A stretch of 10,635 nucleotides of DNA from Mucidula mucida (taxonomy: Eukaryota > Basidiomycota > Agaricomycetes > Agaricales > Physalacriaceae), in the NCBI GenBank assembly GCA_015501055.1, contig JADNYV010001021.1, positions 1 through 10,635 on the forward strand. Direction: 5' to 3'. This document shows positions 7,615 through 10,635 of the stretch, piece after piece. The position numbers and the translations under genes were made by a program. Position 1 is the first letter of the stretch. The number at the start of each line of letters is the position of its first letter. The notes beneath the pieces were generated by a model. The model did no database searches and was not told the DNA's origin. It worked only from the letters and a program-made list of their open reading frames with translations.

Positions 7615-7917
7615 GGGAGGACAATGGAGCGTGTTAATCGGGAAAGTCTTCGAACAGGAGCTGCAAAACGATTTAAGTTGACTTTGGGCAACCTTGACAC
7701 GTTTTAGACTGACAATACGTGCCACTTCGGTCAAGCGATGATTGTGGTTGAGATGAACGTCCCAATTTGGAAGGCACTGCCCTGCAGAAAAGCCTTGGCA
7801 CTCACGTTCGCGTGAGTGGTTTGTAGATTGGTGCACTGGTAAAGCAGTACTGTACTGTGTACAAGCAGCAGTCCTGTAGACCATATAACTCGTATTAAAG
7901 GGCGGAAACAGTAAATA
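7615..7917. other. Spacer between the two F-box pseudogenes, with a perfect hairpin
   Basis: This is the 5' side of F-box copy 2 and the 3' side of copy 1. The minus-strand frame of copy 2 stays open upstream to 7884, but nothing conserved is visible ahead of the ATG at 7614, so I take that part as leader. An 8-bp perfect inverted repeat with a 4-nt loop sits at 7799-7818. No other gene is seen. Confidence 0.4.
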
Positions 7918-9619
7918 CTACTCCTCAAACATTCTAGGATCCTTCTCATCGTAAAGGTATATATACAACTTCATCCCGGACTGCCGCAGAATTCGAATAC
8001 GCTCTTCATAAACCGAGTCAAACGAAAAAGTACTTGCTCGAGGCGCATGCAATCTGAAGGACTGCAAGGGCTCCACGGCAAGCTGGGAGTTGTCCGCTCT
8101 GTCACTGCAGCGCAACTCCAGCATTTCAAGCACACGCTCGAAGAATGCAGTGAAATCAGCGTCCCCTTCAAGACGGGCACAAGACACATCCAGAACAAGG
8201 CCTCTAAGGGAGGAAAAGGACCTTCCGTTTGCGCGAAGAGCAATTCTAATACGTCGTGAGCCTCGCTCAGCAATTTGATCCTAAGAACCGACAATTCACG
8301 CAAGGAGCCACAGAGGCGGAGGAAGGATACCACACCAGCACCAGTGACCTCCATTGAAATGAACGGAATGAACGGTCAGACGCGTCAATGTGCAGTGCGA
8401 ATGCCGGAGCGTGTTTTCAATGTGGGATAGGATTTCTGGGCTGGCGACAGGAATGACCAACCTGTCTAGAGAGGGATGGATCAGGTTGTCGAGGACGTCG
8501 TAAACCTGGGGAGATTCACACTCGACGACAAGCTCTAGCAACTGCGGGATGGAGAACGGTGTTTCAATGGGCAAGCTTGTAACTTGTGTTACTTGAATGG
8601 GGTTTCCTGCCGGAGTACCATTAGAATCTCAACTGTCCGAAAGCGTTAGAGACAAAAGACGGCTTGTCCTGGACAGGACGTCTTTCACAGAACGAGAGGA
8701 CGTCTCCGTAACACCGAGATACTGTCCTCGCAGTTCAAGGCGCTCGATATAGTCCCATGACATGTCTATTGTTGGGATGGATAAATAAGGATATCCGAAC
8801 GATGACCAGAGAGCGTAACGTTTTGGGAAATGAGATGTGCTATGATGGTAAACGCGAGATCTAAGACCAACTCCATAGTCTCTATGTTGGTCAAGTCCTC
8901 TACTATATGCTGAAATGCTGGACCACCAAGAATCCTAAGATCTTGTGATTGAATACGCAGCCGTCGAATGCGATTAGCGCTGAGGATGAGCAGGGAATAT
9001 AAGAGGTGATCAAAGGAGAATGATGGATCGAGGAAAATGTAATGTTGACTATCAGAAGACACCTATCTGTGTTACGAAGATATACATGTAGCCACGGATG
9101 AAGCACGGAGCATAACCAGATCCAGATGCTTGCAGTAAAACACCGAAGACCATGATGCGAAGTCCTGTGCGGATAGGGGACCGTGAAATCGATTTTCCGC
9201 CAGAGGCGGGCGAAGGATCTAGCAACGCGCCGCCATGAGCGACGAACGGCAGTAATCTCTTATGGACTGACACCTATCTCCGTGGCAATGGACAAGATGT
9301 GGAAGAGAACATCGGGAGCAGTTCGTCAGACGGATTGAGGACAAGATTATGGTGTTCGATCCTCCATACAAGCCCATCGCGCTGAGCCAGCAGGTCGACT
9401 AGTCTCTACTGTGCCTCTTCAATCTCCGAGTCTAGGACTGCAAGACGGTGGTGCCCTTCGAGACGGACCAGACGAAACTCGACGACTTGGAGCTCGGATG
9501 GCTGATCATTTGAGGCCGAAAGCCGCGATATCAGGGGATGGCTGGGGTTCCGAGATACGAGAGCCAAGGCAAGTAGATTTGCAGTAGCTACAGCGGTGAC
9601 TCACAACAATATCAGAAGA
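7918..9619 (-). pseudogene. F-box/LRR protein pseudogene (copy 1), CxxC and coiled-coil type
   Basis: Read on the minus strand, a CSYC motif (about 9590) is followed by NDQPSELQVVEFRLVRLE, a helical heptad-like stretch (LDSEIEEAQ, then RLVDLLAQRDGLVWRIEHH) and an F-box (DVLFHILSIATEIGVSP, then EITAVRRSWRRVARSFARLW; about 9315-9190). LRR-like sequence runs to a TAG at 7918-7920. This order is typical of expanded Agaricomycete F-box families. The lesions are a frame change near 9510, TAG at 9408-9406, a frame change near 9314, TAA inside the F-box at 9262-9260, and further frame changes near 9060, 8815, 8633, 8600, 8350 and 8215. A 52-nt intron-like segment (9671-9620, GTATGT...CTGAT...TAG) precedes the CxxC exon, but no start codon is found upstream. 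The C-terminal 90 residues are open. Confidence 0.78.
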
Positions 9620-9671
9620 CTAGGCGATATCAGTAAGGCAGAATAAAAGTATGGCTTCGACGCGTACATAC
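9620..9671 (-). other. Probable intron at the 5' end of F-box copy 1
   Basis: On the minus strand GTATGT opens the segment, TTACTGAT gives a branch-like site 20-odd bases before the end, and CCTAG closes it. It is 52 nt long, in line with the velvet introns. The exon that should lie upstream contains no ATG that I can find, so the first exon may be lost or lie further away. Confidence 0.45.
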
Positions 9672-10256
9672 CTGGTGCTGAATTTAGACTGTGACTGTTG
9701 GAAAGAAATCCTTCTGTGCGTGGTTAGGGGTAAGTGTCCGAACTAGACCGTCAGCACGTGATATTTGCGACTGCCCTTTTACCCTCATCTTGCCATTGAA
9801 CGCGTACACTCGGCCTTATTTTATAATCATCCTTGGAAGGCTTCGAACAACGAGCCTAATCAGAAAACAGCGGTGCCTAGAACACTGAAACCACACCCGG
9901 GCCTCGTTCACTGGTACGCACTGTGGCGTTAAGCAGCTAAATAGACCTGAAATGATTGCTCTATCTTGGCAGATCTCCGAAAAACCAAATGATAGATGTG
10001 GAGACTCTACGTGACGGCAGACTGTCCACCTACTCTGCCCTTTAATATCTTTTCATAGTAGGTTACTCAGTACTGTACAATTCATACTCATGTTTTCCTG
10101 GCAGTTTCGATCTCGTTGATTCTTTATCTGGTTGATTTTCTTTCCATTTGAATTGGAATGCCTGTCCGCCATCAATGGTTTGTCAAACGTGATCTTACAG
10201 CATAGCTGTCAGACTCTTTAACGCCCTTTTGATCTTGTTCCCTACCATCACCCCGG
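9672..10256 (+). promoter_or_regulatory. Intergenic region and leader of the downstream gene
   Basis: This spacer separates the divergent F-box remnant and the gene at 10257. No intact gene is seen. A 65-codon open frame at 9691-9888 looks like chance. The last 60 bases before the start codon are C/T-rich, as in many fungal leaders. No clear TATA box is visible. Confidence 0.4.
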
Positions 10257-10635
10257 ATGGCCACTATTTCCCTCGATGTCGCCGGGATGCTACGTGAAGT
10301 CGTTCACCTCATCGCCGAAATCAAGAATGAGCGCACAGCTGACAAGGAGAAAGCGAAAGCCGCACACTTGCTGGTTTACCGGGCCCTGTCGCTCCATCCA
10401 GCCCTGGACCAAATGCGTCCACCCACCGGCATGCTGGCTGACATTGACTGGTATACTGAGCTTCGCTCCACATTTACCTCTGGCATATTCAGAAAACTTG
10501 GTACGCATCTGGTAGCTGGTCGCTCTTCACAGACTGTAGAATTGATATGCGCTCCGTTCAGGCCAGAATGAACACTTCAAAAGAATGTCGCTCCTCGGAG
10601 ACACGGGGGATGCGAGCCAGAATCATGCTGCTCCT
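10257..10635 (+). CDS. Hypothetical protein, 5' part (runs off the window)
   Basis: Exon 1 is 10257-10500, the intron is 10501-10561 (61 nt, GTACGC...TTCAG) and exon 2 runs from 10562 past the window end. Exon 1 ends in phase 1 and exon 2 supplies two bases, restoring an open frame: FRKLG, then QNEHFKRMSLLGDTGD. Without splicing the frame stops at 10571. The start ATGG sits after a C/T-rich leader. The first 105 or so residues are soluble, with no signal peptide or membrane segment. An amphipathic, probably helical N-terminus (MLREVVHLIAEIKNERTADK) carries many charged residues. Codon use is strongly C-ending like the velvet exons, so I think it is a real gene. I do not recognise the family and give no function. 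Confidence 0.75.

Noticed and set aside
8205..8253. A 49-nt GTATTA...CTTAG segment as an intron in F-box copy 1
   Set aside because: The size and the pyrimidine tract fit, but the phases on the two sides do not match. No good branch site is visible and the segment itself reads as LRR sequence.
8600..8633. A 27-nt GT...CAG segment as an intron in F-box copy 1
   Set aside because: It is much shorter than the 49-61 nt introns seen here, and the skipped bases read well as protein in another frame. An indel is the simpler explanation.
1..10635. tRNA, rRNA, CRISPR or bacterial operon features
   Set aside because: I saw no cloverleaf, no rRNA-like sequence, no regular short repeats with spacers and no bacterial gene organisation. 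The spliced genes are eukaryotic.

Overview
The window looks like nuclear DNA of a filamentous basidiomycete, most likely an Agaricomycete. The supporting signs are 49-61 nt introns with CTRAY-like branch sites, a Ty3/gypsy chromovirus, a velvet-domain regulator, and F-box/leucine-rich-repeat (LRR) genes of the type that is expanded in mushroom genomes. I ran no database search. All family calls come from motifs read by eye.

Layout. (1) 1-1979: the 3' end of a Ty3/gypsy chromodomain retrotransposon on the + strand. It has an open integrase-chromodomain frame, a polypurine tract and an inferred 3' LTR. (2) 1980-3977: no confident gene. It holds coding-like but frameshifted sequence beside the LTR, several inverted repeats, a promoter-like stretch on the minus strand, and the CT-rich upstream region of the velvet gene. 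(3) 3978-5096: an apparently intact five-exon velvet-domain transcription factor of VelB/VosA type (302 aa predicted), with a nuclear localisation signal and a Pro/Ser-rich tail. (4) 5509-5841: an unrecognised + strand ORF, followed by coding-like fragments to about 6300. (5) 6308-7614 and 7918-9619: two adjacent minus-strand F-box/LRR genes. Both are broken by frameshifts, and at least one also by nonsense codons. (6) 10257-10635: the 5' end of an unknown, intact-looking + strand gene with one clear intron, running off the window.

The contrast is the main message. The retrotransposon frame, the velvet gene and the last gene all read cleanly, while both F-box/LRR copies are riddled with indels. 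Local decay therefore explains the broken frames better than general sequencing error. The genes do not form an operon or an obvious cluster. The velvet gene is the one locus with a clear regulatory role. The rest is a retrotransposon and decaying expanded-family genes, as expected in a fast-evolving part of a fungal chromosome.
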